DNA of 64,000 bases from the NCBI GenBank assembly GCA_016709385.1, contig JADJMW010000001.1, positions 496,001 through 560,000 on the forward strand, in the 5' to 3' direction. Below are positions 1-9,552 of this stretch, in pieces; position 1 is the first letter of the stretch; each line of letters opens with the position of its first letter. The stretch is from Candidatus Rubrivivax defluviihabitans (lineage in GTDB: Bacteria; Pseudomonadota; Gammaproteobacteria; Burkholderiales; Burkholderiaceae_C). Under the pieces are notes generated by a model. It was not told the DNA's origin. It worked only from the letters and a program-made list of their open reading frames with translations, and ran no database searches. Both the position numbers and the translations under genes were made by a program.

Positions 1-2774
1 AGGTCCTGCGCGTCGTCGAGCATGTGGTGCACGAACGAGCGGTCGATCTTGAGCACGTCCACCGGCAGCCGCTTCAGGTAGCTCAGCGTGGAATAGCCGG
101 TGCCGAAGTCGTCGAGCGCGAAGCGCACGCCCATGCCGCGGCAGCGCGCCAGCAGCGCCGAGGTGGCGTCGATGTCGGCATGCGCCGCGGTCTCCAGCGT
201 CTCCAGTTCCAGGTACGGCGCCAGCGGGTCGGCGTGGCGGGCCAGCAGTTCACCCAGGCGCAGCGCGAAATCCGGCTCCTGCAGGTGGCGCGCCGAGACG
301 TTGACGCTGACCGAGATGTCCAGCCCGCTGCGGCGCCACAGCGCCAGGTGCTCCAGCGCCTGCGAGATGACCCAGTCGCCGATGCGCGACGACAGGCCGG
401 TGCTCTCGATCAGCGGCAGGAACTGCATTGGCGCGATCAGGCCCTGGCTCGGGTGCTCCCAGCGCAGCAAGGCCTCGAAGCCGAGCACGCGGCCGTTGCG
501 CATGTCGACCTTGGGCTGGTAGTAGAGCAGGAATTCCTGCTGGTCGAGCGCCTCCTGCACGCGGCCGATGGCCATCACGCGCGCCTCGGCCTGGCGCCGG
601 TGCTCGGGGTCGAAGAAGAGGTAGCCGTTGCGGCCCGACTGCTTGGCCTCGTACATGGCATGGTCGGCATGGCGCAGCAGCGTGTCGGCGTCGCTGTGGT
701 CGATGGGGTAGACGGTGGCGCCCATGCTGGCCGTCACCTGCACCGGATCTTGCGCGGGGTCGATGACGTAAGGCAGCGCCACCACGCGCAGCACACGTTC
801 CACCGCCAGCCGCGCCTCTTCCAGCGTGCCGGCGCGCAGCAGCAGCACGAATTCGTCGCCGCCCAGCCGCGCCGCGGCGTCGGCCCAGCTCTCGCGGCTG
901 CGCAGCGCGCTGCGCAGGCGGCCGGCCAGTTCGGCCAGCAATCGGTCGCCGGCGGCGTGGCCGAAGCGGTCGTTGACGGGCTTGAAGCGGTCCAGGTCGA
1001 GATAACACACCACGAGCAGGTAGCCATCGCGGTCGGCCGCGCGCATGCCGTCGTCGAGCAATTGCGTGAGCCGCGATCGGTTGGGCAGCCGCGTCAGCTC
1101 GTCGAAGTGCGCCTGGCGCTCGAGTTGCTCGCGCTGCTGGCGCTGTTCGGTGATGTCGGAAATGACGAGCACGTGGTAGCGCAGGTCATGCGCCGGGCCG
1201 CGCACCGTGGAGATGGTGGTCTGCAGCGTGCACGGTTCGCCATTGCGCCGCCGCTCCAGCAGTTCGCCGCGCCAGCTGCCGGTGTCGCGCAGGCTGGCCC
1301 ACATGGCGGCGCGCTGCTGGCGCGCCACCGGGTCGGCCGGGGTCGGCCGCAGCAGCAGCGGCACGGTGCCCAGCAGTTCGTCGCGCGGCACGCCCAGGAT
1401 CTGCGTATAGGCCGGGTTGGCGTCGAGCGCGCGCAACTCGGCGTCGGTGATGAGCAGGCCCTCGTGCAAGTGCTGGAACAGGCTCACCGACATGCGCTGG
1501 CCTTCCAGCGCCTCGCGTCGCTCCTGCACGTCGGCCAGCGTGGCCAGCAGGCGCACCGGCTCGCCGCCGCCGCTGCGTTCGATGACCATCAGCGTGGTTT
1601 CCATCCAGCGCCAGCCGTCGCCCTGCGGCAGGCGCAGTTCGAGCTGGCGCCGGCCGGCTTCGCCCGTGCCCAGCGATGCGATGGCGGCTGCCAGCGCAGG
1701 GCGGTCCTCGGCGTGCACGCTGGCCAGCCAGTCGGCCGGGCTCCAGGCACGCGCGGTGTGGCCGCTGAGCTGGCGCCAGGCCGTCGAGGCGAAGCGGTCG
1801 TCGCGCTGCAGGTGCCAGTCGGCCACGCCCAGGCGCGAGCCGTCGAGCGCCCATTCCCAGCGCTGGGAGCGGCTGCGCCAGTCCACCGTGGCGGCGTGGG
1901 CCAGCAGCATCAGCGCCAGAGCCGAGGCTGTCCAGGCGGCCAGCAGCGCCGGCCCATGGCCGCCCGCAGCCCATGGCGCCAGAGCGGCGCTGCTACCCCG
2001 ACCCACCAGCAGCGCGGCCAGCAGCAAAGTACTTGCCGCCATCGCGAGGTGCCGGCGCAGCACCAAGGCGGTGACCACCACGGGCTGCAGGAACAGCGCC
2101 AGCGTGCCCAGCACCGAGCGGGACGCCGGCGCCACGAGGAGCAGACCCAGCGCCAGCGCCGCCAGCGATGCGCCGACGACGCTGCCGCGCCATGGCGCAC
2201 CCGGCTGCAGTGCATGCAGCACGCTGCGGTCGAAGGCCAGCGCCGCGACGGCCGTGCAGAGCATGCCCAGGCCGAGCGTGACCGAGCCGGTCGCGAGCGT
2301 TGCCAGCGGCGAGCCTCCGGTGCTGGCCGTGACCCACACCGACACCGCCAATGCGGCGGGCAGCGCGGCCGCCAGCAGGACGGCCGCCACCAGGGCGGCC
2401 ACGTCGGCAGCGCGTTCCAGCCGAGCGTCGAAGCCGGTCCATCGCAGGGCTGACTGCGCTGCCAGTGTCGTCAGCACCAGCACCAGCGGCGCCAGCGTGG
2501 CGACCGTCCAGGGCAGGCCCAGGCCGAGCAGGGCCACGAAGACGCCTGCGGCCACGCCGACCAGGACCGGCCGCCCCCAGCGCCAGACGGCCGCGATGGC
2601 CAAGCCACCCGGCAGGGCCAGCGCATTCCAGGGACCGAACGGCAGGCTGAAGCTGCCGGCATAGGCCAGGACCAAGCTGGCCAGACCGACCACGGCCGCG
2701 CGCAAGCCGGCGTTGCCAGCATCGTGCCAGACCGCCAACCGCTTGCGCCAGGGGGTGGCCGCAGGTTCGATCAT
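1..2774 (-). CDS. Membrane sensor diguanylate cyclase/phosphodiesterase (PAS-GGDEF-EAL), 3' end outside window
   Basis: Likely controls cyclic di-GMP. From the ATG at 2774, about 300 residues of hydrophobic MASE1-like membrane helices come first. Two PAS-like regions follow, the second around a stretch reading LLITDAELRALDANPAY. Then comes a GGDEF domain with an intact GGDEF signature (near 850-865) and an EAL domain with FEALLRWEHP (near 455-480) and DDFGTGYS (near 90-110). Both catalytic signatures look intact, so it could be bifunctional. The reading frame is open to the window edge, so the C-terminus is missing. The long open frame on the opposite strand here is a GC-codon shadow. The signal sensed is unknown. 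Confidence 0.9.
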   Translation of the reverse strand, partial: MIEPAATPWRKRLAVWHDAGNAGLRAAVVGLASLVLAYAGSFSLPFGPWNALALPGGLAIAAVWRWGRPVLVGVAAGVFVALLGLGLPWTVATLAPLVLVLTTLAAQSALRWTGFDARLERAADVAALVAAVLLAAALPAALAVSVWVTASTGGSPLATLATGSVTLGLGMLCTAVAALAFDRSVLHALQPGAPWRGSVVGASLAALALGLLLVAPASRSVLGTLALFLQPVVVTALVLRRHLAMAASTLLLAALLVGRGSSAALAPWAAGGHGPALLAAWTASALALMLLAHAATVDWRSRSQRWEWALDGSRLGVADWHLQRDDRFASTAWRQLSGHTARAWSPADWLASVHAEDRPALAAAIASLGTGEAGRRQLELRLPQGDGWRWMETTLMVIERSGGGEPVRLLATLADVQERREALEGQRMSVSLFQHLHEGLLITDAELRALDANPAYTQILGVPRDELLGTVPLLLRPTPADPVARQQRAAMWASLRDTGSWRGELLERRRNGEPCTLQTTISTVRGPAHDLRYHVLVISDITEQRQQREQLERQAHFDELTRLPNRSRLTQLLDDGMRAADRDGYLLVVCYLDLDRFKPVNDRFGHAAGDRLLAELAGRLRSALRSRESWADAAARLGGDEFVLLLRAGTLEEARLAVERVLRVVALPYVIDPAQDPVQVTASMGATVYPIDHSDADTLLRHADHAMYEAKQSGRNGYLFFDPEHRRQAEARVMAIGRVQEALDQQEFLLYYQPKVDMRNGRVLGFEALLRWEHPSQGLIAPMQFLPLIESTGLSSRIGDWVISQALEHLALWRRSGLDISVSVNVSARHLQEPDFALRLGELLARHADPLAPYLELETLETAAHADIDATSALLARCRGMGVRFALDDFGTGYSTLSYLKRLPVDVLKIDRSFVHHMLDDAQD

Positions 2775-2843
2775 GGCTGCAGCGTCCGACTCATGCCGCA
2801 TCGACCCGTTGCCGCGCCGGTCCGGGGCCGGTAGCTTGGCGCG

Positions 2844-3155
2844 TCAGACGGCGAAGTCGGTCAGTGGGCGCCCCGAGGCAAGTGCCGTCTTCAGCCAGTT
2901 GGGCTGCAGGCCGCGCCCGGACCAGGTTTCCCCGGTTTCGGCATTGCGGTATTTGGCCGCCACCTTTCCGCCGGCCTTGCGAGCCGGTGCGGCTGCGGTG
3001 CGGCTGCCAATATCGGCCAGCGTCAGGCCAAATTCGGACATCAGCGACTTGATCTGGGCAATGGCGGCGCTGCGCTGCTCGCGCTGGGCGTCGGCGATTT
3101 GTTTTTCCAGCGCGGCCCGCTGGGCCAGGAGGTCGCTGAGGGATACTTGCGACAT
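2844..3155 (-). CDS. H-NS family nucleoid-associated DNA-binding protein
   Basis: A 103-residue protein with the usual H-NS-like layout of betaproteobacteria. The N-terminal half is a coiled-coil oligomerisation region rich in Ala, Gln and Glu. A basic Ala/Lys linker follows, then the C-terminal DNA-binding segment with the YRNAETGETWSGRG signature near residues 68-83. It probably silences AT-richer DNA and shapes the nucleoid. It stands alone, 69 bases downstream of the GGDEF/EAL start on the same strand. Many genomes of this group carry several paralogues, so no specific symbol is given. Confidence 0.93.
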   Translation of the reverse strand: MSQVSLSDLLAQRAALEKQIADAQREQRSAAIAQIKSLMSEFGLTLADIGSRTAAAPARKAGGKVAAKYRNAETGETWSGRGLQPNWLKTALASGRPLTDFAV

Positions 3156-3241
3156 CGTTATGCTCCGTTGAGTATTCGGTGGCGGGAATATAGCGCAGGC
3201 CGCGCACCGGACTCAATCGGGAAAATACGCAGACCGGCTTT

Positions 3242-3514
3242 TTACCCACCGGGGGGCACATAGCCCATCGGTTGCTCGGCTCCTTGGCCGAAGAAAAACT
3301 GTTCCATCTGCCGCGCCAGATATTGGCGGGCACGGGCATCGGCAAGATTCAGGCGGTTTTCGTTCACGAGCATGGTCTGGTGCTTCTTCCAGAGCTCGAA
3401 AGCCTCCTTGCTGACGTTGTCGTAGATGCGCTTGCCGAGTTCGCCCGGGTACGGTGGAAAACTCAGCCCTTCGGCTTCCTTCTTGAGATGAATGCAGTGC
3501 ACCATGCGTGTCAT
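3242..3514 (-). CDS. yggX: Probable Fe(2+)-trafficking protein YggX
   Basis: A 90-residue cytosolic protein matching the YggX family over its full length. It starts MTRMVHCIHLKKEAEG, has the family cysteine at position 7, and includes the PYPGELG and WKKHQTMLVNE blocks. YggX is implicated in iron handling and protection of Fe-S clusters from oxidation. It lies 57 bases downstream of argA on the same strand, the usual pairing in Burkholderiales, so the two are probably co-transcribed. Confidence 0.96.
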   Translation of the reverse strand: MTRMVHCIHLKKEAEGLSFPPYPGELGKRIYDNVSKEAFELWKKHQTMLVNENRLNLADARARQYLARQMEQFFFGQGAEQPMGYVPPGG

Positions 3515-3571
3515 GGGGATTCTCCGGTGAGATGCCGCCGGGGAAAACCCGGTTATCGCGGCAGTGAAAAG

Positions 3572-4912
3572 TCAGACGAGTTTCTTGACCAGCACCTGCG
3601 AGCGCCGGTCCCAATTGTATTTTCGCTTGCGCGCCTCGGGCAGCCATTCCGGGTCGACCGAGACAAAACCGCGCTTGATGAACCAGTGCATGGTGCGCGT
3701 GGTGAGCACGAAGATGCTGTCCAGTCCGCCTTGGCGCGCGCGCTGCTCGACGCGCTTGAGCAGGCGTTCACCGTCGCCCTGGTTTTGCGACAGTGGAGAA
3801 ACAGTGAGTGCGGCCATCTCGCCGGTGCGTTCTTCGGCGTAGGGGTAGAGCGCGACACAGCCGAAGATGATGCCGTCGTGCTCGATCACGGTGTAGTTGG
3901 CGATATCGCGCTCGATCTCGGTGCGTTCGCGCCGCACCAGGGTGCCGTCGCGCTCGAAGGGTTCGATCAGCTGCAGGATGCCGCCCACGTCGTCGGCGCT
4001 GGCCTCGCGCAGGCTCTCCAGCTTCTCGTCGACGACCATGGTGCCCACGCCGTCGTGCGTGAAGACTTCCAGCAGCAGCGCGCCGTCGGTGGCATAGGGC
4101 AGGATGTGCGAGCGCTCGACCCCGCCCGCGCAGGCCTTCACGCAATGCTGCAGGTAGAAGGCCGGTTCGGTGGGCTGGGTCGGTGCCGGCATCGCCGCCA
4201 GCAGGCGCCGGGCGTCGGCCAGCGCGAGCTCGGTGTCGATGCTGCTCTCGGGGTCGGCGGCGTTCTCGCGAATGCCGGGGATCTCGGTCAGGAACAGCAG
4301 CTTGTCGGCCTGCAGCGCCACGGCCGTGGCGGTGGCCACGTCTTCCATCGTCAGGTTGAAGGCCTCGCCGGTGGGGGAAAAGCCGAACGGGCTGAGCAGC
4401 ACGATGGCACCGGACTCGATGGCACGGCGGATCGCCACCTGGTCGACGCGTCGCACCAGGCCGCTGCGCAGGAAGTCGATGCCGTCGACGATGCCGACGG
4501 GACGCGCGGTGAGGAAATTGCCCGAGACCACGCGCACGGTGGAATTGGCCATCGGTGTATTCGGCAGGCCCTGCGAGAAAGCGGCCTCGATCTGGAAGCG
4601 CAACTGGCCGGCGGCCTCCTGGGCAGCGTCCAGCGCCACGTCGTCGGTGATGCGGATGCCGCGCGCAAAACGCGAGACATGGCCCTTGGCCGCCAGCTGT
4701 TCCGTCACCTGCGGCCGAAAGCCGTGCACCAGCACGAGCTTGATGCCGATGGCGTGCAGGATCGCCAGGTCCTGCACGAAGGCTTCCAGCTTGCCGGCGG
4801 CGATGGCCTCGCCCGTCAGCCCGGCGACGAAGGTCTTGCCGCGGTAGGCGTGGATGTACGGCGCCACGGCGCGAAACCAGGGCACGAAGGTGTGCGGGAA
4901 AACGAGGCTCAT
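3572..4912 (-). CDS. argA: Amino-acid N-acetyltransferase (N-acetylglutamate synthase)
   Basis: A 446-residue two-domain enzyme. The first ~290 residues form an amino-acid-kinase-like domain (FVPWFRAVAPYIHAYRGK, then GIKLVLVHGFRPQ). The last ~150 residues form a GNAT acetyltransferase domain with a QNQGDGERLL acetyl-CoA loop. It makes N-acetylglutamate from glutamate and acetyl-CoA, the first step of arginine synthesis. The frame is open further upstream to 5455, but that part overlaps the opposite-strand VOC gene and has no family match. I therefore place the start at the ATG of MSLVFPHTF. yggX follows downstream. Confidence 0.95.
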   Translation of the reverse strand: MSLVFPHTFVPWFRAVAPYIHAYRGKTFVAGLTGEAIAAGKLEAFVQDLAILHAIGIKLVLVHGFRPQVTEQLAAKGHVSRFARGIRITDDVALDAAQEAAGQLRFQIEAAFSQGLPNTPMANSTVRVVSGNFLTARPVGIVDGIDFLRSGLVRRVDQVAIRRAIESGAIVLLSPFGFSPTGEAFNLTMEDVATATAVALQADKLLFLTEIPGIRENAADPESSIDTELALADARRLLAAMPAPTQPTEPAFYLQHCVKACAGGVERSHILPYATDGALLLEVFTHDGVGTMVVDEKLESLREASADDVGGILQLIEPFERDGTLVRRERTEIERDIANYTVIEHDGIIFGCVALYPYAEERTGEMAALTVSPLSQNQGDGERLLKRVEQRARQGGLDSIFVLTTRTMHWFIKRGFVSVDPEWLPEARKRKYNWDRRSQVLVKKLV

Positions 4913-4981
4913 GCTGCGCGCGATTGTGCCGCAGCATGTGTGCTTCTCACCCCGGGCAGGCGACCCGTGCAGGAGGCGACC

Positions 4982-5362
4982 ATGGACGTTTACAAGACCC
5001 ACGGCGCATTCAGCTGGAGCGAGCTGATGACCACCGACCCCGAGGCCGCCAGCCGCTTCTACGGTGGCCTGTTCGGCTGGACCGTCAAGAACATGGACAT
5101 GGGCACGGGCCCGTACCACGTGGCCAGCGTCGGCGACACGGCCGTGGGCGGGATCATGGGCATGCCGCCCGACGCCGGGCCCATGCCGCCGGCCTGGGGC
5201 TGCTACATCACGGTGGACAACGTCGACGAGACCATGGCCAAATGCACGGCCTTGGGCGGCAAGACGCTGGTGCCACCGATGGACGTGCCCACGGTCGGCC
5301 GCATGGCCGTGCTGCAGGACCCGCAGGGCGCGGTGTTCAGCGTGATGACCTACGCCGGCTGA
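4982..5362 (+). CDS. VOC superfamily (glyoxalase/bleomycin-resistance-like) protein
   Basis: A 126-residue single-domain vicinal-oxygen-chelate protein. It begins MDVYKTHGAFSWSELMT and keeps the fold's FYGGLFGW and AVLQDPQGAVFSV blocks. A strong ribosome binding site (AGGAGG, five bases before the ATG) fixes the start; the longer frame reaching back to 3272 is an artefact over argA. Many such proteins are annotated as glyoxalases, but the substrate cannot be read from sequence. It is divergent from argA and 34 bases ahead of hrpA. Confidence 0.88.
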   Translation: MDVYKTHGAFSWSELMTTDPEAASRFYGGLFGWTVKNMDMGTGPYHVASVGDTAVGGIMGMPPDAGPMPPAWGCYITVDNVDETMAKCTALGGKTLVPPMDVPTVGRMAVLQDPQGAVFSVMTYAG

Positions 5363-5396
5363 TGGCGGCGCGGCGCGCGGAGATAATCCGCGTCCC

Positions 5397-8300
5397 GTGA
5401 ATGCCCCCCGGGGCCCGGCCGACGTGGCCGCGGCCCGCTCCATCCCGCCGATCACCTACCCCGAATCGCTGCCGGTCTCTGCCCGGCGCGACGATATCGC
5501 GCGCGCCATCCGTGAACACCCGGTGGTCATCGTCTGCGGCGAGACCGGTTCGGGCAAGACCACGCAGCTGCCGAAGATCATGCTCGAGCTCGGGCGCGGC
5601 CGCGGCGCCGGCGGGCACGGCCTCATCGGACACACGCAGCCGCGGCGCATCGCCGCCAGCAGCGTGGCCAAGCGCATCGCCGACGAGCTGAAGTCGCCGC
5701 TGGGCGACGTGGTCGGCTACAAGGTGCGCTTCCAGGACCGGTTGCAGCCCGGCGCATCGGTCAAGCTCATGACCGACGGCATCCTGCTGGCCGAGACGCA
5801 GAACGACCCGCTGCTGCGCGCCTACGACACGCTGATCATCGACGAGGCGCACGAGCGCAGCCTGAATATCGACTTCCTGCTCGGCTACCTGCGCCAGATC
5901 CTGCCGCGGCGGCCCGACCTGAAGATCGTCGTCACCTCGGCCACCATCGACGCCGACCGGTTTGCGAACCACTTCACATCGAGACTCGGCCCGGCGCCGG
6001 TGATCCAGGTCTCGGGCCGGCTGTTTCCGGTGGAGCAGCGCTGGCGGCCGTATGAAGAGCGCAAGGACTTCGACCTCGACGATGCCATCGCCGACGCGGT
6101 GGACGAGCTCTGGCGCGCCGGCGAACGCGGCGACATCCTCGTCTTCCTGCCCGGCGAACGCGAAATCCGCGAAACGGCGGACCACTTGCGCAAGCATCTG
6201 GCCAGCACGCAGCGCGGTGGGCCGCCGGCGGAGATCCTGCCGCTGTTCGCGCGCCTGTCGCAGGCCGAGCAGGACCGTGTCTTCGAGCCCGGCAACGGTC
6301 GGCGCATCGTGCTGGCGACCAACGTGGCCGAGACCTCGCTCACGGTGCCGGGGATCCGCTATGTCGTCGACAGCGGCCAGGCGCGCGTGAAGCGCTACAG
6401 CTACCGCAGCAAGGTCGAGCAGCTGCAGGTGGAGCCCATCAGCCAGGCGGCGGCGAACCAGCGCGCCGGGCGCTGCGGGCGCGTGGCCAACGGCACCTGC
6501 ATCCGACTTTATGGCGAGGACGACTTTGCCGGCCGGCCACGCTTCACCGACCCCGAGATCCTGCGCTCCTCGCTGGCGGCGGTGATCCTGCGCATGAAGT
6601 CGCTGCACCTGGGGCCGATCGAGGACTTCCCGTTCCTGGAAGCGCCGCCGAAGAAGGCCATCGCCGACGGCTATGCGCTGCTGGGCGAGCTGGGTGCCGT
6701 CGACGAGGCCAACGAGTTGACACCGATCGGCGCCGAGCTCGCCAAGCTGCCGCTGGACCCGCGCATCGGCCGCATGATCCTGGCCGCGCGCGAGCGGCAG
6801 GCCCTGACCGAGGTGCTGATCATCGCCGCCGCGCTGAGCGGCCAGGACGTGCGCGACCGCCCCATGGAAGCGGCGCAGGCCGCCGACGAGAAGCACAAGA
6901 AGTTCGACGACGAGAAGTCGGAATTCACGGGCCTGCTCAAGCTGTGGCACTGGATCGAGGAAGGCCGCGGCCAGCACGGCCACCCGGCGCAGGCCGGCCA
7001 GCGCGTGGACAGTCACAAGCTCACCAACCGCCAGCAGGAACAGCGCCTGCGCGACAGTTTCGTGAGCCCGCGCCGCGTGCGCGAGTGGCGCGATATCCAC
7101 TCTCAGCTGCACACCGTGGTCGCCGAACAGGGCTGGCGGCTGAATGCCCAGCCGGCCACCTACGAACAACTGCACCAGGCCATGCTGGCCGGGCTGCTGG
7201 GCAATATCGGCTGCCGCGCCGACGCCGGGCCGCCCCAAGGCGGCGCACCCCCTCGGGGGGATGGGGGCCGTCGATCCCGCGATGACGAGGACTGGTACCT
7301 GGGCGCACGCGGCATCAAGTTCTGGCGCCACCCGGGCGCGCACCTGAGCAAGAAGCCCGGGCGCTGGCTGGTGGCGGCTGAACTGGTGGAGACCACGCGC
7401 TTGTTCGGCCGCGGCCTGGCGGCCATCGAGCCGCAGTGGATCCCGCCGCTGGCCGGCCACCTGCTGAAGACGCAACTGCTCGAGCCGCACTGGGAGAAGA
7501 AGGCGGCGGAGGTGGTGGCGCTGGAGCGTGCCACGCTGTATGGCATCGTCGTCTACAACAACAAGCGCGTGAATTTCGGTCGCGTCGACCCGGTGGCGGC
7601 GCGCGAGATCTTCATCCGCGAGGCGCTGGTCGGCGACGAGTGGGAGACCCGGCTGCCCTTCCTGGCGCACAACCGAAAGCTGCTGGCGCAGGTGGCCGAA
7701 CTGGAGCACAAGTCGCGCCGACAGGACGTGCTGGTCGACGACGAGCTCATCTTCGCCTTCTACGACCAGCAACTGCCGCCCGACGTGTGCTCGGGCGCGA
7801 CGCTGGAGCGCTGGTATCGCGAGGAGGTCAAGAAGAACCCCAAGCTGCTGCAGCTGACGCGCGAGGAGCTGATGCGCCACGAGGCCGCCGGCATCACCAC
7901 CGCGGCCTTCCCGAAGACCGTGCGGCTGGGCGGCATCGACTGCACGGCGAGCTATCTGCACGAGCCGGGCGACGCCAGGGACGGCCTCACCGTGACGGTG
8001 CCGATCTATGCGCTGAATCAGGTCAGCGAAGAGCGCTGCGAATGGCTGGTGCCGGGCATGCTGCCGAACAAGGTGCTGGCGCTGGTGAAGAGCCTGCACC
8101 AGCGGCCGCGCTCGAGGCTGGTGCCCTTGCCCGACTATGCCGCCGAGTTCTGCGCCGGCGTGCCGTTCGCGCAGGGCGGGCTGCTCGACGCGCTGCTGAA
8201 AGCAGTGCGCGAGCGCACGCAGATCGCGGTGCAGCGCAACGACTTCAAGCTGGATCAGTTGCAGCCGCACCTGTTCATGAATTTCCGCATCAATGACGAA

Positions 8301-9431
8301 AACGGCCGGCAGCTCGGCATGGGGCGCGACCTCGCCGGGCTGAAGGCCGAATTCGGTGCGCAAGCGCGCAGCGCGTTCCAGGCGTTGGCGGTGTTGAAGC
8401 GGGGGGCGCCGGCGGATGCACCCTCACCCCAACCCTCTCCCGCGAGCGGGAGAGGGGGCAAGACGGTGCCTGCGGGCTCGTCGGCGGACTCCCGAACTGC
8501 TGGTCGCGCCAACGGCCGCGCATCACTCCCTCTCCCGCCTGCGGGAGAGGGCCGGGGTGAGGGTGCAACGAGCCCCGCCACCCCCGACCTGCACACCGCC
8601 TGGACCTTCGGCGAACTGCCCGAATTGATGGAACTGCGCCGCGGCTCGCAGGTGCTGATCGGCTTTCCGGCGCTGATCGACCGCGGCCATGCGGTCGAGG
8701 TCGAGGTCTTCGACGAACCCGAGGTCGCCGCCACGAAGCACCGCGCCGGCCTGCGCCGGCTGGTGGCGCTGCAGATTCGCGAGCCGCTGAAATATCTCGA
8801 GAAGAATATCCCCGAGCTCACGACCATGGCCGCGGCCTATATGAGCTTGGGCACGCTGGAGGAATTGCGCGACCAGATCATCGAAGTGGCGCTGGACCGC
8901 GCCTTCCTGGCCGATCCGCTGCCCACCGACGAGCGGAGTTTCAAGGCGCGGGTGGAGGAGGGTCGTTCGCGGCTGAATCTCATTGCGCAGGAAGTGGCGC
9001 GGTTGACCGCGACGGTGCTGCTGGATCACGCCGCGGCGCAGCGCAAGCTCAAGGACAGCAAGCCGCCACGCGAAGTGGCCGAAGACATCCAGGCGCAGTT
9101 ACAGCGCCTGGTGGGCAAACGCTTCCTGGCGCAGACAGCGTGGCCTGCGCTGCAGCACCTGCCCCGCTACCTGAAAGGCGTGGTGCTGCGGCTGGACAAG
9201 CTGCGCGCCGACCCCGCGCGCGACGCCGCCCGGCTGGCCGAACTGCGTCCGCTGGAGCAGCGCTGGCAACGCCGCGTGGCCGACCTGCGCGGCGCCGGGC
9301 ATGCGCGGCTGGACGAATTCCGCTGGCTGCTGGAGGAATTGCGCATCGGCCTCTTCGCGCAGGAATTGCGCACGCCGCAGCCGGTGAGCGTGAAGCGGCT
9401 GGAGAAGGCCTGGGCGCAGTTGAGCGGCTGA
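5397..9431 (+). CDS. hrpA: ATP-dependent RNA helicase HrpA
   Basis: A 1344-residue DEAH-box helicase starting at GTG 5397. Motif I is GETGSGKTTQ near residue 48, the DEAH box sits in TLIIDEAHERS near 145, motif III is SATIDA, and motif VI is QRAGRCGR near 360. The HrpA-specific HA2/OB and long C-terminal domains follow. HrpA acts on structured RNA and in ribosome quality control. Two in-frame insertions are odd: a Gly/Pro-rich patch near residues 611-626 from a GC palindrome, and about 55 low-complexity residues near 1002-1059 carrying an inverted repeat pair. Both fall between conserved blocks, so function is probably kept. Confidence 0.96.
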   Translation: MNAPRGPADVAAARSIPPITYPESLPVSARRDDIARAIREHPVVIVCGETGSGKTTQLPKIMLELGRGRGAGGHGLIGHTQPRRIAASSVAKRIADELKSPLGDVVGYKVRFQDRLQPGASVKLMTDGILLAETQNDPLLRAYDTLIIDEAHERSLNIDFLLGYLRQILPRRPDLKIVVTSATIDADRFANHFTSRLGPAPVIQVSGRLFPVEQRWRPYEERKDFDLDDAIADAVDELWRAGERGDILVFLPGEREIRETADHLRKHLASTQRGGPPAEILPLFARLSQAEQDRVFEPGNGRRIVLATNVAETSLTVPGIRYVVDSGQARVKRYSYRSKVEQLQVEPISQAAANQRAGRCGRVANGTCIRLYGEDDFAGRPRFTDPEILRSSLAAVILRMKSLHLGPIEDFPFLEAPPKKAIADGYALLGELGAVDEANELTPIGAELAKLPLDPRIGRMILAARERQALTEVLIIAAALSGQDVRDRPMEAAQAADEKHKKFDDEKSEFTGLLKLWHWIEEGRGQHGHPAQAGQRVDSHKLTNRQQEQRLRDSFVSPRRVREWRDIHSQLHTVVAEQGWRLNAQPATYEQLHQAMLAGLLGNIGCRADAGPPQGGAPPRGDGGRRSRDDEDWYLGARGIKFWRHPGAHLSKKPGRWLVAAELVETTRLFGRGLAAIEPQWIPPLAGHLLKTQLLEPHWEKKAAEVVALERATLYGIVVYNNKRVNFGRVDPVAAREIFIREALVGDEWETRLPFLAHNRKLLAQVAELEHKSRRQDVLVDDELIFAFYDQQLPPDVCSGATLERWYREEVKKNPKLLQLTREELMRHEAAGITTAAFPKTVRLGGIDCTASYLHEPGDARDGLTVTVPIYALNQVSEERCEWLVPGMLPNKVLALVKSLHQRPRSRLVPLPDYAAEFCAGVPFAQGGLLDALLKAVRERTQIAVQRNDFKLDQLQPHLFMNFRINDENGRQLGMGRDLAGLKAEFGAQARSAFQALAVLKRGAPADAPSPQPSPASGRGGKTVPAGSSADSRTAGRANGRASLPLPPAGEGRGEGATSPATPDLHTAWTFGELPELMELRRGSQVLIGFPALIDRGHAVEVEVFDEPEVAATKHRAGLRRLVALQIREPLKYLEKNIPELTTMAAAYMSLGTLEELRDQIIEVALDRAFLADPLPTDERSFKARVEEGRSRLNLIAQEVARLTATVLLDHAAAQRKLKDSKPPREVAEDIQAQLQRLVGKRFLAQTAWPALQHLPRYLKGVVLRLDKLRADPARDAARLAELRPLEQRWQRRVADLRGAGHARLDEFRWLLEELRIGLFAQELRTPQPVSVKRLEKAWAQLSG
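7226..7270. repeat. GC-rich palindromic element inside hrpA
   Basis: A C-run/G-run imperfect palindrome translated in frame as a Gly/Pro/Arg-rich patch (GPPQGGAPPRGDGG). Relatives of the same composition occur at 12084-12132, 15012-15057 and 60750-60795. The family resembles short intergenic repeats common in Comamonadaceae. Confidence 0.6.
8421..8563. repeat. Inverted pair of 36-bp REP-like hairpin elements inside hrpA
   Basis: The copy at 8421-8456 begins CCCTCACCCC and contains a CCCTCTCCCGC / GCGGGAGAGGG hairpin. The copy at 8528-8563 is nearly its reverse complement and ends GGGGTGAGGG. Each copy is 36 bases (12 codons), so the reading frame is kept. The 71 bases between them are also translated. 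Elements of this type are usually intergenic. Confidence 0.85.
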
Positions 9432-9473
9432 ATCCATCGGCTGGTGGAATTTCTTGATCAAAATCAATTGGAC

Positions 9474-9492
9474 GCAAATGACAATGATTCGC
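9474..9492 (+). promoter_or_regulatory. Candidate Fur box upstream of the iron-binding protein gene
   Basis: GCAAATGACAATGATTCGC matches 13 of 19 positions of the classical Fur consensus and sits in a locally AT-rich stretch 60 bases before the start codon. It fits iron repression of the downstream ferric-iron-binding protein gene. Inference only. Confidence 0.5.
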
Positions 9493-9552
9493 GATTGCGA
9501 TATGCTTCAAATCGTTCATTCACGACATCCGTCCATCGACGGCGACACCGCC

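Noticed and set aside
24..2453. An 809-codon open frame on the plus strand
   Set aside because: It is antisense to a GGDEF/EAL protein with intact signatures; its product is Arg/Gln/His/Ala repeats typical of GC shadows.
5337..8363. A 1008-codon open frame on the minus strand across hrpA
   Set aside because: Antisense shadow of the well-supported hrpA gene with no recognisable domain.
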